A stretch of DNA of 64,000 nt from Roseibium aquae (GTDB taxonomy: Bacteria; Pseudomonadota; Alphaproteobacteria; Rhizobiales; Stappiaceae): NCBI RefSeq assembly GCF_008711285.1, contig NZ_VXDC01000001.1, positions 186,001 to 250,000 of the forward strand, read 5' to 3'. Below the pieces are notes generated by a model. It did not search any database, had not been told where the DNA came from, and worked only from the letters and a program-made list of their open reading frames with translations. Both the position numbers and the translations under genes were made by a program. This document shows, one piece after another, positions 34,636-44,049 of this stretch. Each line of letters starts with the position of its first letter. The first letter of the stretch is position 1.

Positions 34636-36372
34636 ATGAAACACAGGTTTATGTCCGCAGTTGCGGCGGCCGCGCTGCTTGCGTCTTCAGGAGCGGCTTT
34701 TGCCGACATGGAAGCCGCTCAGCGTTGGGTCAATGATGAATTCCAGCCTTCAGTCTTGAGCAAAGACGAGCAGATGGCTGAAATGGAATGGTTCATCCAG
34801 GCGTCGGAACCGTTCCGTGGGATGGAGATCAACGTTCTGTCCGAAGGCATCCCGACTCATGAATACGAGTCGCGCGTTCTGACAAAAGCGTTCGAGGAGA
34901 TCACCGGCATCAAGGTCAATCACCAGATTCTGGGTGAAGGCGAGGTCGTGCAGGCGGTTCAGACGCAGATGCAGACCAACCGCAATCTTTATGATGCCTA
35001 TGTCAATGACTCGGATCTGATCGGCACGCACTCCCGTCTCCAGGCCGCGGTCAACCTGACAGACTGGATGGCGGGTCCGGCCAAGGACGTGACTTCGCCG
35101 ACGCTGGATCTGGAAGACTTTATGGGTCTCAGCTTCACGACCGGTCCAGATGGCGACCTTTATCAGTTGCCTGATCAGCAATTCGCCAACCTTTACTGGT
35201 TCCGCAAGGATTGGTTCGACAATCCAGACTACCAGGCCCGGTTCAAGGAAAAGTACGGCTACGATCTCGGCGTGCCTGTCAACTGGTCCGCTTATGAAGA
35301 CATTGCCGAATTCTTCACCAACGATGTTCAGGAAATCGATGGCGTCCGGATCTATGGGCACATGGATTACGGCAAGCGCGCGCCGGATCTCGGTTGGCGC
35401 ATGACCGATGCCTGGCTGTCCATGGCAGGTGCCGGTTCCGTCGGCCTTCCAAACGGACGTCCGATCGACGAGTGGGGCATCCGGATGGAAGAGGGCTCCT
35501 GTAACCCGGCAGGTGCTTCTGTCTCCCGCGGTGGCGGAACCAATGGCCCGGCGGCTGTCTTCGCCATCCGCAAATGGGACGAATGGCTGCGGAAATATGC
35601 CCCGCCGGCGGCTGCCGACTACGACTTCTATCAGTCGCTTCCGGCTCTGTCCCAGGGCAATGTTGCCCAGCAGATCTTCTGGTACACCGCGTTCCTGGCC
35701 GACATGGTGAAGCCGCGTTCTGAAGGCAACAACACCGTGGACGAAGAAGGTATGCCGCTGTGGCGCGCCGCGCCATCTCCGCACGGTCCATATTGGGAAA
35801 AAGGCCAAAAGGTCGGCTATCAGGATGTCGGATCCTGGACGATCTTGAAGTCCACACCGGAAGATCGCGCCAAGGCGGCTTGGCTTTACGCACAGTTCGT
35901 AACGTCCAAGACCGTCGACACCAAGAAGAGCCATGTTGGGCTGACCTTTGCACGTGACAGCACGGTCCGCCACGAGTCCTTTACCGAGCGGGCTCCGGCA
36001 CTTGGCGGTGTCGTCGAGTTCTACCGCTCGCCTGACCGCGAAATGTGGACCCCGACGGGTGTCAACGTTCCGGACTATCCGAAGCTGGCTCAGCTATGGT
36101 GGCAGCAGATCGGTGATGTGAACTCCGGTGCCTTCACCCCGCAGGAAGCCATGGACCGTCTTGCGGAAGAGATGGACACGATCATGGCCCGCATGCAGCG
36201 CGCCGACGAGCGCAACAACACCTATGGTGGTTGCGGTCCCCGCCTGAACGAGCCGAAGGATCCCTCCGAGTGGCTCGGAAAGGGCGGTGCTAAAGCGAAA
36301 CTGGAGAACGAGAAGCCGCAAGGCATCACCGTCAACTATGACGAACTCGTCGCCGGCTGGCAGCAGCAATAA
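34636..36372 (+). CDS. glpV: glycerol ABC transporter substrate-binding protein
   Basis: 578-residue periplasmic protein, unusually large for a binding protein and matching rhizobial GlpV. Signal peptide ~1-23 (cleavage after GAAFA). Mature start DMEAAQRWVNDEFQPSVLSKDEQMAEMEWF; family-specific features include NVLSEGIPTHEYESRVLTKAFEEITGIKV, the GSCNPAGASVSRGGGTNGPAAVF segment and a C-terminal RNNTYGGCGPRLNEP stretch. GGGAGG lies 6 bases before the ATG, with a good promoter upstream. Order V-S-T-P-Q-U matches the rhizobial glycerol importer, so the ligand is very probably glycerol. No glpK or glpD is present in the window. Confidence 0.92.
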   Translation: MKHRFMSAVAAAALLASSGAAFADMEAAQRWVNDEFQPSVLSKDEQMAEMEWFIQASEPFRGMEINVLSEGIPTHEYESRVLTKAFEEITGIKVNHQILGEGEVVQAVQTQMQTNRNLYDAYVNDSDLIGTHSRLQAAVNLTDWMAGPAKDVTSPTLDLEDFMGLSFTTGPDGDLYQLPDQQFANLYWFRKDWFDNPDYQARFKEKYGYDLGVPVNWSAYEDIAEFFTNDVQEIDGVRIYGHMDYGKRAPDLGWRMTDAWLSMAGAGSVGLPNGRPIDEWGIRMEEGSCNPAGASVSRGGGTNGPAAVFAIRKWDEWLRKYAPPAAADYDFYQSLPALSQGNVAQQIFWYTAFLADMVKPRSEGNNTVDEEGMPLWRAAPSPHGPYWEKGQKVGYQDVGSWTILKSTPEDRAKAAWLYAQFVTSKTVDTKKSHVGLTFARDSTVRHESFTERAPALGGVVEFYRSPDREMWTPTGVNVPDYPKLAQLWWQQIGDVNSGAFTPQEAMDRLAEEMDTIMARMQRADERNNTYGGCGPRLNEPKDPSEWLGKGGAKAKLENEKPQGITVNYDELVAGWQQQ

Positions 36373-36395
36373 GCATCTTCCCGATGCACTCAGCA

Positions 36396-36424
36396 CTCCC
36401 GGGGCGCAACCCGCGCTCCGGGAG
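36396..36424 (+). promoter_or_regulatory. intercistronic stem-loop between glpV and glpS
   Basis: 12-bp stem CTCCCGGGGCGC / GCGCTCCGGGAG (one G-U pair) with a 5-nt loop. A second, weaker hairpin (GCCCGG / CCGGGC, 36439-36458) and a small AU-rich one (AAATGT / ACATTT, 36464-36479) follow before the glpS start. There is no T tract. Confidence 0.7.
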
Positions 36425-36481
36425 ACTTCTTAAGCCCCGCCCGGTCCATGTGCCGGGCTGGCCAAATGTGCGAACATTTTC

Positions 36482-37549
36482 ATGTCACTTGAACTGATCA
36501 ACGTGTCCAAGCGGGTCGGTGTGGACCAGCACATCTATCCAACGGACCTGAAACTGGACCCAGGCTGTATCAACATTCTGCTGGGTACCACCCTGTCCGG
36601 CAAGACGACGCTCATGCAGATGATGGCCGGGCTTGATCCGCTCACGACGGGATCGCTCCGGTTCAACGGCCAGGATGTGACCAAGACCGCGGTGCAGAAG
36701 CGGAATGTGTCCATGGTCTATCAGCAGTTCATCAACTATCCGAGTTTTTCCGTTTTCGAGAATATCGCCTCGCCGCTCCGGGTCGCCCGCGTTGCCGAAA
36801 ACGAGATCAAGCGGCGCGTGGGTGAGATGGCCGAGCTGATGAAGCTCTCCGCCATGCTCGACAGGCGCCCATCCGAGCTTTCCGGAGGACAGCAACAGCG
36901 AACCGCAATGGCGCGTGCGCTCGTCAAGGATGCCGATCTGGTGTTGCTCGACGAACCGCTCGCCAATCTGGATTTCAAGTTGCGCGAAGAGTTGCGCGAT
37001 GAGCTGCCGCGTCTGTTTGCCGATCGAAACTGTGTTGTCGTTTATGCGACGACAGAGCCGGTTGAGGCGCTCTTGTTCGGAGGAAAGACCGCCACATTGA
37101 ACGAAGGCCGGGTGACCCAGTTTGGGGATACGGGGAGCATTTACCGGGCGCCGACCGATCTGATCAGCGCTAAGGTCTTCTCCGAACCGCCCATGAATGA
37201 AGCGGCCGTGACGAAGGCGGGTGAGACAATGACGCTGGACGACGGCACATCTTGGACAGCGTCCGGGACGGCCGCGTCCCTGGGCGATGGGCAGTATACC
37301 TTGGGCCTCCGGCCCCACCATGTCGTCCCCGCGCAAACCGGCCGGCAACCGGTCAAGGTGAAAGGCGTTGTCCAGGTCGCTGAACTCAGCGGATCAGAGA
37401 GCATGATCCATTTCATGCTCGCCACGCACTCATGGGTGTCCCAGTCGCACGGTATTCATCCGGTTGAGGTTGGCGAAATGGAGGAGTTCTACGCCGATGT
37501 GGCGGAAGCCTTCTATTTCGATGCCTCAGGCCAACGGATCACCGGATAA
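36482..37549 (+). CDS. glpS: glycerol ABC transporter ATP-binding subunit GlpS
   Basis: 355-residue ATPase. Walker A is GTTLSGKT (35-42). The signature LSGGQQQRTAMARA (~134) and Walker B LVLLDEPLANLD are intact, but the H-loop His is replaced: the strand reads VVVYATTEPVEAL where VTHDQ is usual. A C-terminal TOBE-like region follows (LGLRPHHVVP). It is expected to pair with GlpT, which has the opposite defect, so the two form one complete ATP site. There is no recognisable Shine-Dalgarno sequence in the 15 bases before the ATG, only a small hairpin. Confidence 0.92.
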   Translation: MSLELINVSKRVGVDQHIYPTDLKLDPGCINILLGTTLSGKTTLMQMMAGLDPLTTGSLRFNGQDVTKTAVQKRNVSMVYQQFINYPSFSVFENIASPLRVARVAENEIKRRVGEMAELMKLSAMLDRRPSELSGGQQQRTAMARALVKDADLVLLDEPLANLDFKLREELRDELPRLFADRNCVVVYATTEPVEALLFGGKTATLNEGRVTQFGDTGSIYRAPTDLISAKVFSEPPMNEAAVTKAGETMTLDDGTSWTASGTAASLGDGQYTLGLRPHHVVPAQTGRQPVKVKGVVQVAELSGSESMIHFMLATHSWVSQSHGIHPVEVGEMEEFYADVAEAFYFDASGQRITG

Positions 37550-37573
37550 GCCGGCAGGGAAGGAGACGCCAAA

Positions 37574-38647
37574 ATGGCAAAAATCACGCTGAAGGGCCTG
37601 CGTCACAGCTACATGCCCAACCCGTCCAAGCCGGCCGACTACGCCTTGCAAGAGTTGAACGTCGATTGGGAGGATGGCGGAGCTTACGCGCTTCTGGGCC
37701 CGTCCGGTTGCGGGAAAACAACGCTCCTCAATATCATTTCAGGCCTTTTGACACCCAGCCACGGGGAGATCCTGTTCGATGATGAGGATGTCACCCGCAT
37801 GCAGCCGGACGAACGGCACATTGCCCAGGTGTTCCAATTTCCGGTCGTGTACGACACGATGACCGTATACGACAATCTGGCCTTTCCGCTTCGCAACCGC
37901 GGTGTTCCGGAACCGGAGGTCGACAAGCGCGTGCGCGAGATCGCGGACATGATCGATCTCACGGAAACGCTTCAGAACCGCGCGGCCGGCTTGACCGCTG
38001 ATGGAAAGCAGAAGATCTCGCTGGGCCGGGGCCTCGTGCGATCGGACGTCAATGTCATCATGTTTGATGAGCCGTTGACGGTGATCGATCCGCATTTGAA
38101 GTGGCAGCTTCGGTCCAAGCTGAAGGAACTGCACCAGCGGGTGAAGACCACGATGATATACGTGACCCACGATCAAACCGAAGCCCTGACCTTCGCAGAC
38201 AAGGTTGTGGTCATGAAGGATGGCCAGGTGGTCCAGATCGGAACCCCCGTGGAGTTGTTCGAACGCCCGCAACATACTTTTGTGGGGCACTTCATCGGAT
38301 CGCCGGGCATGAACGTTTTGCCCTGCGAGGTCCGGGGCGGGCAGGCGTTTTTCGAAGGGGAACCGGTCGCGACCTGGAATGCCGTGCACGCTAAGGAAGG
38401 CGCCAAGCTTGAAGTTGGGGTCCGGCCCGAATTTGTCTCGTTTTCGGAGAAGGGACTGGCGGTGGAAATCACCAAGGTGTCCGACGCGGGCCGGTTCCAG
38501 ATTGTCGACACGCGCAAGGGCGGCCGGAGCATCAAGCTGTTGGTGCCGGATGGCGCTGAGATCCCCGAAAAGCATGCGCATGTCAGCTTCAAGACCGACC
38601 ATACCCAAGTCTACAGCGACGGCTGGCTCGTGACGGGAGGGGAGTGA
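37574..38647 (+). CDS. glpT: glycerol ABC transporter ATP-binding subunit GlpT
   Basis: 357-residue ATPase with intact Walker A GPSGCGKTT (42-50) and H-loop YVTHDQTEAL (~196), Walker B VIMFDEPLTVID, but a diverged signature: LTADGKQKISLGRGL where LSGGQ is expected (~139). The C-terminal TOBE domain includes VGVRPEFVSF. It should heterodimerise with GlpS. GGAAGGAGA precedes the start, and the stop is separated from glpP by only a couple of bases. Confidence 0.92.
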   Translation: MAKITLKGLRHSYMPNPSKPADYALQELNVDWEDGGAYALLGPSGCGKTTLLNIISGLLTPSHGEILFDDEDVTRMQPDERHIAQVFQFPVVYDTMTVYDNLAFPLRNRGVPEPEVDKRVREIADMIDLTETLQNRAAGLTADGKQKISLGRGLVRSDVNVIMFDEPLTVIDPHLKWQLRSKLKELHQRVKTTMIYVTHDQTEALTFADKVVVMKDGQVVQIGTPVELFERPQHTFVGHFIGSPGMNVLPCEVRGGQAFFEGEPVATWNAVHAKEGAKLEVGVRPEFVSFSEKGLAVEITKVSDAGRFQIVDTRKGGRSIKLLVPDGAEIPEKHAHVSFKTDHTQVYSDGWLVTGGE

Positions 38648-38649
38648 TC

Positions 38650-39513
38650 ATGGGAAAGATTGAAAACCAGAAAGCATGGTTTTTTGTGCTTCCGGTACTG
38701 TTTCTGGTGGCCTTTAACGCTCTCATCCCGTTGATGACGGTGGTGAACTACTCCGTTCAGGAAACCTTCGGGGACAATACGTTCTTCTGGGCGGGCCTGA
38801 TGTGGTTCGAAGAGGTGCTCCTGTCCGAGCGTTTCCACGCGTCGCTGATGCGGCAGATGATTTTCACCTTCTCGATCCTGGCGATCGAGATCCCGCTTGG
38901 GGTCGCCATCGCGCTGACCATGCCGCGAAAGGGCCCCTGGGTCCCTGTGTGTCTTGTCCTGATGGCATTGCCTTTGCTCATTCCGTGGAATGTCGTCGGG
39001 GCAATGTGGAACATCTTCGCTCTGCCGGATATCGGACTTTTGGGCCGCACCCTGAATGCCATCGGGTTTGACTACAACTTCACCCGCCAACCTGGGGATG
39101 CATGGTTCACCATGATCCTCATGGATGTCTGGCACTGGACGTCGCTCGTGGTGCTGCTCGCCTATGCCGGCCTTGTCTCCATCCCCGACGCCTACTATCA
39201 GGCCGCGAAGATCGACGGCGCCAAGCCATTCGCCATTTTCCGCTATATCCAATTGCCCAAGATGAAGCGGGTTCTGACGATCGCCGTGCTTCTGCGCTTC
39301 ATGGACAGCTTCATGATTTACACGGAGCCGTTCGTTCTCACCGGCGGAGGTCCGGGCAACTCGACAACCCTTTTGTCCATCGATCTTGTCAAGATCGCGC
39401 TCGGTCAGTTCGATCTCGGTCCGGCTGCGGCCATGTCGCTGATCTACTTCCTGATCATCCTGGCGATGAGCTGGGTCTTCTACACCGTCATGATGCGTAA
39501 CGAGGCCAAATGA
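38650..39513 (+). CDS. glpP: glycerol ABC transporter permease GlpP
   Basis: 287-residue permease with six helices. Start at the ATG of MGKIENQKAWFF (SD GGGAGGGG overlaps the glpT stop). The EAA loop is IPDAYYQAAKIDGAKPFAIFRYIQLPKMK, followed by MDSFMIYTEPFVLTGGGPGNSTT, the conserved signature of UgpA/MalF-type permeases. Ends overlapping glpQ. Confidence 0.92.
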   Translation: MGKIENQKAWFFVLPVLFLVAFNALIPLMTVVNYSVQETFGDNTFFWAGLMWFEEVLLSERFHASLMRQMIFTFSILAIEIPLGVAIALTMPRKGPWVPVCLVLMALPLLIPWNVVGAMWNIFALPDIGLLGRTLNAIGFDYNFTRQPGDAWFTMILMDVWHWTSLVVLLAYAGLVSIPDAYYQAAKIDGAKPFAIFRYIQLPKMKRVLTIAVLLRFMDSFMIYTEPFVLTGGGPGNSTTLLSIDLVKIALGQFDLGPAAAMSLIYFLIILAMSWVFYTVMMRNEAK

Positions 39514-40313
39514 TGAGAAACCTAAGCCGCTTCGTGCCCGCTCTCTACATTCTGTTCCTGTTGCTGCCGATCTATTGGCTGGTCAACATGTCGTTCAAAA
39601 CGACGAATGAGATCCTGGGCGACTTCACGCTCTGGCCCCGGGAATTCACGCTAGAGAACTACATCACGATCTTTACCGATCCCACCTGGTACATGGGCTA
39701 TGTGAATTCGCTCGCCTATGTGTCGATCAATACGGTTCTGTCCGTCGCCGTCGCGCTGCCGGCCGCCTATGCGTTCTCGCGCTACCGTTTCCTCGGCGAC
39801 AAGCATCTGTTCTTCTGGCTCCTGACCAACCGGATGGCGCCGCCGGCGGTGTTCGCACTTCCCTTTTTCCAGCTGTATTCCGCTGTTGGGCTGTTCGACA
39901 CATACTGGGCCGTGGCGCTGGCGCATACGCTGTTCAACATTCCGCTCGCGGTTTGGATCCTGGAGGGGTTCATGTCCGGTGTGCCAAAGGAACTCGATGA
40001 AACCGCCTATGTCGATGGCTATTCGTTCCCGCGGTTTTTCATCAAGATCTTCATTCCGACGATCGCGGCGGGCATTGGTGTGGCGGCCTTCTTCTGCTTC
40101 ATGTTCTCCTGGGTGGAATTGCTGCTCGCCAAGACGCTGACGGCCGTGGATGCCAAGCCAATCGCGGCAACCATGACCCGAACCGCGTCCACATCCGGCT
40201 ACGATCTGGGATTGCTCGCGGCCGCAGGCACGCTGACGATCATACCCGGAGCCATCGTGATCTATTTCGTCCGCAACTATATCGCCCGCGGCTTCGCTCT
40301 CGGACGGGTGTAA
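39510..40313 (+). CDS. glpQ: glycerol ABC transporter permease GlpQ
   Basis: 267-residue permease of the MalG type. The first helix is FVPALYILFLLLPIYWLVNMSFK; the EAA loop is VPKELDETAYVDGYSFPRFFIKIFIPTIAAG. Two consecutive ATG codons (39510, 39513) make the exact start ambiguous by one residue; the first overlaps the glpP stop by 4 bases. Forms the translocation pore with GlpP. Confidence 0.92.
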   Translation: MMRNLSRFVPALYILFLLLPIYWLVNMSFKTTNEILGDFTLWPREFTLENYITIFTDPTWYMGYVNSLAYVSINTVLSVAVALPAAYAFSRYRFLGDKHLFFWLLTNRMAPPAVFALPFFQLYSAVGLFDTYWAVALAHTLFNIPLAVWILEGFMSGVPKELDETAYVDGYSFPRFFIKIFIPTIAAGIGVAAFFCFMFSWVELLLAKTLTAVDAKPIAATMTRTASTSGYDLGLLAAAGTLTIIPGAIVIYFVRNYIARGFALGRV

Positions 40314-40325
40314 GGGAGACTTGTC

Positions 40326-40649
40326 ATGCAAGAAGTCGTCATGTTCTCCGGTGAATGGTGGAGCGAACCACTCGGCACATGGATGGCCTGGACCCGGGCG
40401 ACCGCCGCATTTTTCCTGTTCGTTTTCACTGCCGTGACAACGATGGGCGTGTGGGAGTATTTCTCGCCCGGCGGCGGGCCGCGCCGGGGGATCATCGGGC
40501 TCGATACGACCCGGGGTGACCGGTTGTTCATTTCCCTGCTGGGCAGTGCTTTCATCTTCCTGGCATGGTTGGGGCTCATGGGGCCGCCGCTCTGGGCCCC
40601 ACTGGGTATCGCGATCCTTTACATGATCTGCGTTTTTCTGTTCGTTTAA
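40326..40649 (+). CDS. glpU: small membrane protein of the glycerol importer operon (DUF2160, GlpU)
   Basis: 107 residues, three hydrophobic segments (about 25-44, 68-85, 88-106), with WWSEPLGTWMAWTRATAAFF at the N terminus and a polar loop GGGPRRGIIGLDTTRGDR. This is the DUF2160 family found at the end of rhizobial glp transporter operons. Its role is not established. It starts 12 bases after glpQ with GGGAGA upstream and is the last gene before a terminator. Confidence 0.85.
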   Translation: MQEVVMFSGEWWSEPLGTWMAWTRATAAFFLFVFTAVTTMGVWEYFSPGGGPRRGIIGLDTTRGDRLFISLLGSAFIFLAWLGLMGPPLWAPLGIAILYMICVFLFV

Positions 40650-40670
40650 GCTGTGACGGGTGCTTGGGAG

Positions 40671-40698
40671 AAGGCCGCCATTGGCGGCCTTTTCGTTT
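40671..40698 (+). terminator. rho-independent terminator of glpVSTPQU
   Basis: 9-bp perfect stem AAGGCCGCC (40671-40679) / GGCGGCCTT (40683-40691), ATT loop, followed by TTCGTTT. It separates the glp operon from the convergent V/A-type ATPase operon. Confidence 0.85.
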
Positions 40699-40763
40699 GT
40701 ACCAGTCAAAACCTTTGGGCGTTGTTTCCAGGGCCCTTGCGGCCGACAATCGCCAGCCCGGGA

Positions 40764-42611
40764 TCACTCCGCGGCTTCCTCGCCATAGCGGCTCGGCGCA
40801 TGGCGGATCAAAGCCTCGATCCTGCCTTTCAGTTCGTCCCGGTCCTTCGAGCCTTCGGCTGAATAGTTCAGGTTCTTGAAGAGGGAGGTCAGCTCGGTGA
40901 AGAACCGGCGGGCCTCGTCCTTTTCCGGGAAGTCAAAGGCATGCTTGGCCACCCGGTACACGATACCGAACGTCTCCTGCTGCCGGGGCAGGGGCGCGGA
41001 TGCGTCGACATCGTCAAACGCATCTTGCTGCAGATAGACCATGTCGAGGAAGAGCGCCTTTTGCTGAACGATGAAGTCCTCGATTGAAATGCCCTCTTCA
41101 CCGGTGACCTGCATCATGCGGTTGACCTCGTCCCCCCGCCGCAGCAAGTCGATCATTTCCTCGACCTGGGCGACCCAATCCGATCCCAGATTGGTCTCGT
41201 ACCAGGTGGCCAGCTGCTTGTGATAACGCGACCAGGAAAGCAATGGGTCGACCGCAGGATAGAACCGCTTATAGGCCCGTTCCGCCGACAAGCCGAGAAA
41301 CGTTTTCACCGTGCCGAGCGTCGACTGCGTGACCGGCTCTTCGAAGTTGCCTCCGGCAGGCGACACTGTTCCGATCATGGTCAAACTGCCGATCTTTCCG
41401 TCACCGGTGCGGATGACGCCCGCGCGCTCGTAAATGCCCTTGATGGAACTGTCGAGATAGGCGGGAAAGGCCTCTTCTCCGGGGATTTCTTCCAGTCGTC
41501 CGGAGGTTTCGCGCATGGCTTGTGCCCAGCGGGATGTGGAGTCGGCGATCAGCAGGACGTCGAAGCCCATTTGCCGGTAGTACTCGCCAAGCGTGATGCC
41601 GGTGTAAATCGATGCTTCGCGCGCGGCAACCGGCATGGAAGACGTGTTGCAAATGATAACGGTCCGGTCCATCAGGGTCCCGCCGCCTGACGGGTCCGAT
41701 TGGTGCGGAAACTCCGTGATGGTCTCCACCACTTCCCCCGCGCGCTCGCCGCAGGCGACTACTATCACGATGTTGACCGCCGAAAACCGGGAGATCAGGG
41801 ATTGCAGGACTGTCTTTCCCGCGCCAAACGGCCCCGGTATGCAGCCCATTCCTCCGCGAGCGATGGGGAAGAAGGTGTCGATCAGGCGCATCGTGGTGAT
41901 CAGCGGCTCACTCGGGTAGAGGCGTTCGGCCCGTCCTGAGGACACGAGCCGATCCGGGATCGGGCGGCGCACTGGCCAATTCTGAACCAGGGTCAAATCC
42001 CGGGTCTTTCCCTGTCCGTCGGACAGTGTGGCGACCACATCCTCGATGGTGAACGTCCCTTCCCGGATGCGTTCCACGGTCCATGCTCCGTTAAGCGAAA
42101 AGGGCACCATGATCTTATGTTCGAACCGGCCTTCGGGGACAGTGCCGATGACATCGCCCGCCTGAACCATGTCACCGGATTTCCGGACCGGCTGAAATGC
42201 CCATTTCCGTGTGGTGTCCAACGGATTGGTCAAAACGCCCCGCGGAAGGAAAAAGCCGTGGTCCGCCGCGATTTCGGCAAGCGGGTTCTGAAGACCATCG
42301 AACACGGTCGACAAGAGGCCAGGTCCAAGAGCGACGGACAACATGTCGCCGCTTTGGATCACCTGATCGCCGATCCGGACACCGGCCGTGCTTTCGAATA
42401 CCTGTGCTTCAGCGGACTTGCCGCGCACACGCAAGACTTCAGCCTTGAGGTATTCGCGGGGCTTGCCCTCGCGTTCGGGACCATGCGGTATGATGTAAAC
42501 CACCTCATTCTTGATCAGCGGGTGGTCTCCGAGCGGCGAAAGGGTCACCAGATCGTCTTGGACGGCGATGATTTCTGCGGTCGGTTCGGGAAGGTGCAAA
42601 TGGCTGCTCAT
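40764..42611 (-). CDS. atpA: V/A-type ATPase catalytic subunit A
   Basis: 615 residues, normal for the V/A-type A subunit. It hydrolyses or makes ATP in the head. An N-terminal beta-barrel and a long non-homologous insertion (about 110-190, with FFLPRGVLTNPLDTTRKWAFQP) are diagnostic of A subunits rather than F-type beta. P-loop GPFGAGKTV (~228), catalytic Glu region ACGERAGEV, and DSTSRWAQAMRE with EIPGEEAFPAYL. Start at the ATG of MSSHLHLPEP, overlapping the upstream DUF2764 gene by 4 bases. Last gene of the operon, an unusual position for the catalytic subunit. Confidence 0.95.
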   Translation of the reverse strand: MSSHLHLPEPTAEIIAVQDDLVTLSPLGDHPLIKNEVVYIIPHGPEREGKPREYLKAEVLRVRGKSAEAQVFESTAGVRIGDQVIQSGDMLSVALGPGLLSTVFDGLQNPLAEIAADHGFFLPRGVLTNPLDTTRKWAFQPVRKSGDMVQAGDVIGTVPEGRFEHKIMVPFSLNGAWTVERIREGTFTIEDVVATLSDGQGKTRDLTLVQNWPVRRPIPDRLVSSGRAERLYPSEPLITTMRLIDTFFPIARGGMGCIPGPFGAGKTVLQSLISRFSAVNIVIVVACGERAGEVVETITEFPHQSDPSGGGTLMDRTVIICNTSSMPVAAREASIYTGITLGEYYRQMGFDVLLIADSTSRWAQAMRETSGRLEEIPGEEAFPAYLDSSIKGIYERAGVIRTGDGKIGSLTMIGTVSPAGGNFEEPVTQSTLGTVKTFLGLSAERAYKRFYPAVDPLLSWSRYHKQLATWYETNLGSDWVAQVEEMIDLLRRGDEVNRMMQVTGEEGISIEDFIVQQKALFLDMVYLQQDAFDDVDASAPLPRQQETFGIVYRVAKHAFDFPEKDEARRFFTELTSLFKNLNYSAEGSKDRDELKGRIEALIRHAPSRYGEEAAE

Positions 42612-43330
42612 GAAGACAACTCCTCGGCGGGCACACGAACAGGGCCGCCCGGCAGATCTGGCGCCGTTGCCAGAACCGCGTCGATTAAGCCGGACAGGCG
42701 CTGCGCGGCCTTGTCCTGACTGTAGGCCGCCCACCGGGCGAAAACCGTCCATTTCAGGACATAAATGACGACCGCTTCGAAATCGAAGGCATGGTTTTGG
42801 CCATAGTGGTCGATTTGGCGGATGACCTCGGTCAATGCCGTGCGCTCGACGCTCAAATGATCGCCGGCCAACATGGCCTGGTTCGCCTTGGCGATCCACG
42901 GCATGAAATGGCCAAGCCCAAAAGCCTGATCCGACCAATTTGCGGCGATTGCCGAATTCCACCGGCCGTATCCCCAGCTGTCGACATCGCCCGGGGTCTG
43001 CTGACCGTCTCTGCGGCGGCGCAAGGCAGCCATCAAGGTCCGGGTTTCCATGCGGCCGGACACCAGGTGCTGGAGGTCCGGATGGTCGCTCAAGTCGTCA
43101 ATGACGGACCTGGCCAGGCTTATGATCTGCTTGTCGTCCTGCAAAGGTGCTACGCCTGCCCATGCTGTGACTTGTATGACGCGATCGAGCAGACGCCTGT
43201 GACCGGGTGTCAGCATGCCAAGGCGCTGTTCCAGCCGGAAACGGGAAATCGGAATGTCGGCCTTGGCGAACAGCCTGCCCAGATACGGCAGGCTCGTGGC
43301 CAAGGTGATGTAGCGCATGCGCTCGGACAT
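42608..43330 (-). CDS. V/A-type ATPase operon protein, DUF2764-like (possible C-type subunit)
   Basis: 240-residue, mostly helical soluble protein. The N-terminal ITLATSLPYLGRLF...PISRFRLEQRLGMLTPGHRRLL pattern resembles DUF2764 proteins, which occupy the same place (between subunits E and A) in other bacterial V-type operons. No C (AtpC/NtpC) subunit gene is present, so this protein may fill that central-stalk adaptor role; that is inference. Tightly packed: 3 bases after subunit E and overlapping subunit A by 4. Confidence 0.6.
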   Translation of the reverse strand: MSERMRYITLATSLPYLGRLFAKADIPISRFRLEQRLGMLTPGHRRLLDRVIQVTAWAGVAPLQDDKQIISLARSVIDDLSDHPDLQHLVSGRMETRTLMAALRRRRDGQQTPGDVDSWGYGRWNSAIAANWSDQAFGLGHFMPWIAKANQAMLAGDHLSVERTALTEVIRQIDHYGQNHAFDFEAVVIYVLKWTVFARWAAYSQDKAAQRLSGLIDAVLATAPDLPGGPVRVPAEELSS

Positions 43331-43333
43331 GGC

Positions 43334-44035
43334 CTACCTCAAAACCCCTTCCATGACCGCGCGTAGCCGGGGTTGCAGGTGCGCCTTGAGCAATTCCGCT
43401 ACGGTGTCCTCATTCATGTCGATGGAGATGTTCTTGTCTGTCAGCTTGATCGAAATGCCGTTTTGTCCTGGCGCGGACGAGAACGTAACGCCCTTCCGCA
43501 GCACGTCACCGGCCAGCGCAAGGACGAAATGGGTAAGGGTTCCAGGCTGAACCGCCTCGGGAGATTGCTTGAGCTCTTCGAAGGTCACGGCCCGTTCCGG
43601 CAGAACGATTTCCATCTTGTCCGCCGCCGTGACATCGGCCGCTTCCTTGGCCTTGCCCGCCACGGTGATGATCAGCTTTTGAACAAAGGTTTCATCCGCA
43701 AGCGCGACACCGATCAGACGTTTCGCTTCGTCCTGAATCCGCCGGTCAAGCTCGTTGCGAAGCGACAGAACCATGTCTCGCGCGGCGATTTTCAAGCCGT
43801 CGCGCGTGGCTGCCTCCTCGCGTGCGGCCTCAGCCTTCGCCGTGTCGACAATTGCTCTGGCCCTGGCCTCGGCATCGGCGACGATTTTGTCCGCTTGGGC
43901 GCGCGCATCGGCGAGAATGCGGTTTGCTTCCTCTTGCCCGGCGGAGACACCTTCCGATTTCAACCGGTCGATCAACGCCTGAACGCCGGCGCCCGGATGT
44001 GTGGATTGAGGATCGCCTGCTTTGCTATCAGCCAT
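43334..44035 (-). CDS. atpE: V/A-type ATPase subunit E (peripheral stalk)
   Basis: 233 residues from the ATG of MADSKAGDPQ. The N-terminal half (about 20-110) is a long Ala/Glu/Lys/Arg-rich coiled coil (ANRILADARAQADKIVADAEARARAI), the C-terminal half a globular cap, the normal build of subunit E. It should hold the head static through the peripheral stalk, usually together with a G/H subunit, which is not visible here. CGGGAGACC precedes the start. Confidence 0.85.
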   Translation of the reverse strand: MADSKAGDPQSTHPGAGVQALIDRLKSEGVSAGQEEANRILADARAQADKIVADAEARARAIVDTAKAEAAREEAATRDGLKIAARDMVLSLRNELDRRIQDEAKRLIGVALADETFVQKLIITVAGKAKEAADVTAADKMEIVLPERAVTFEELKQSPEAVQPGTLTHFVLALAGDVLRKGVTFSSAPGQNGISIKLTDKNISIDMNEDTVAELLKAHLQPRLRAVMEGVLR

Positions 44036-44049
44036 CTTGGTCTCCCGGT

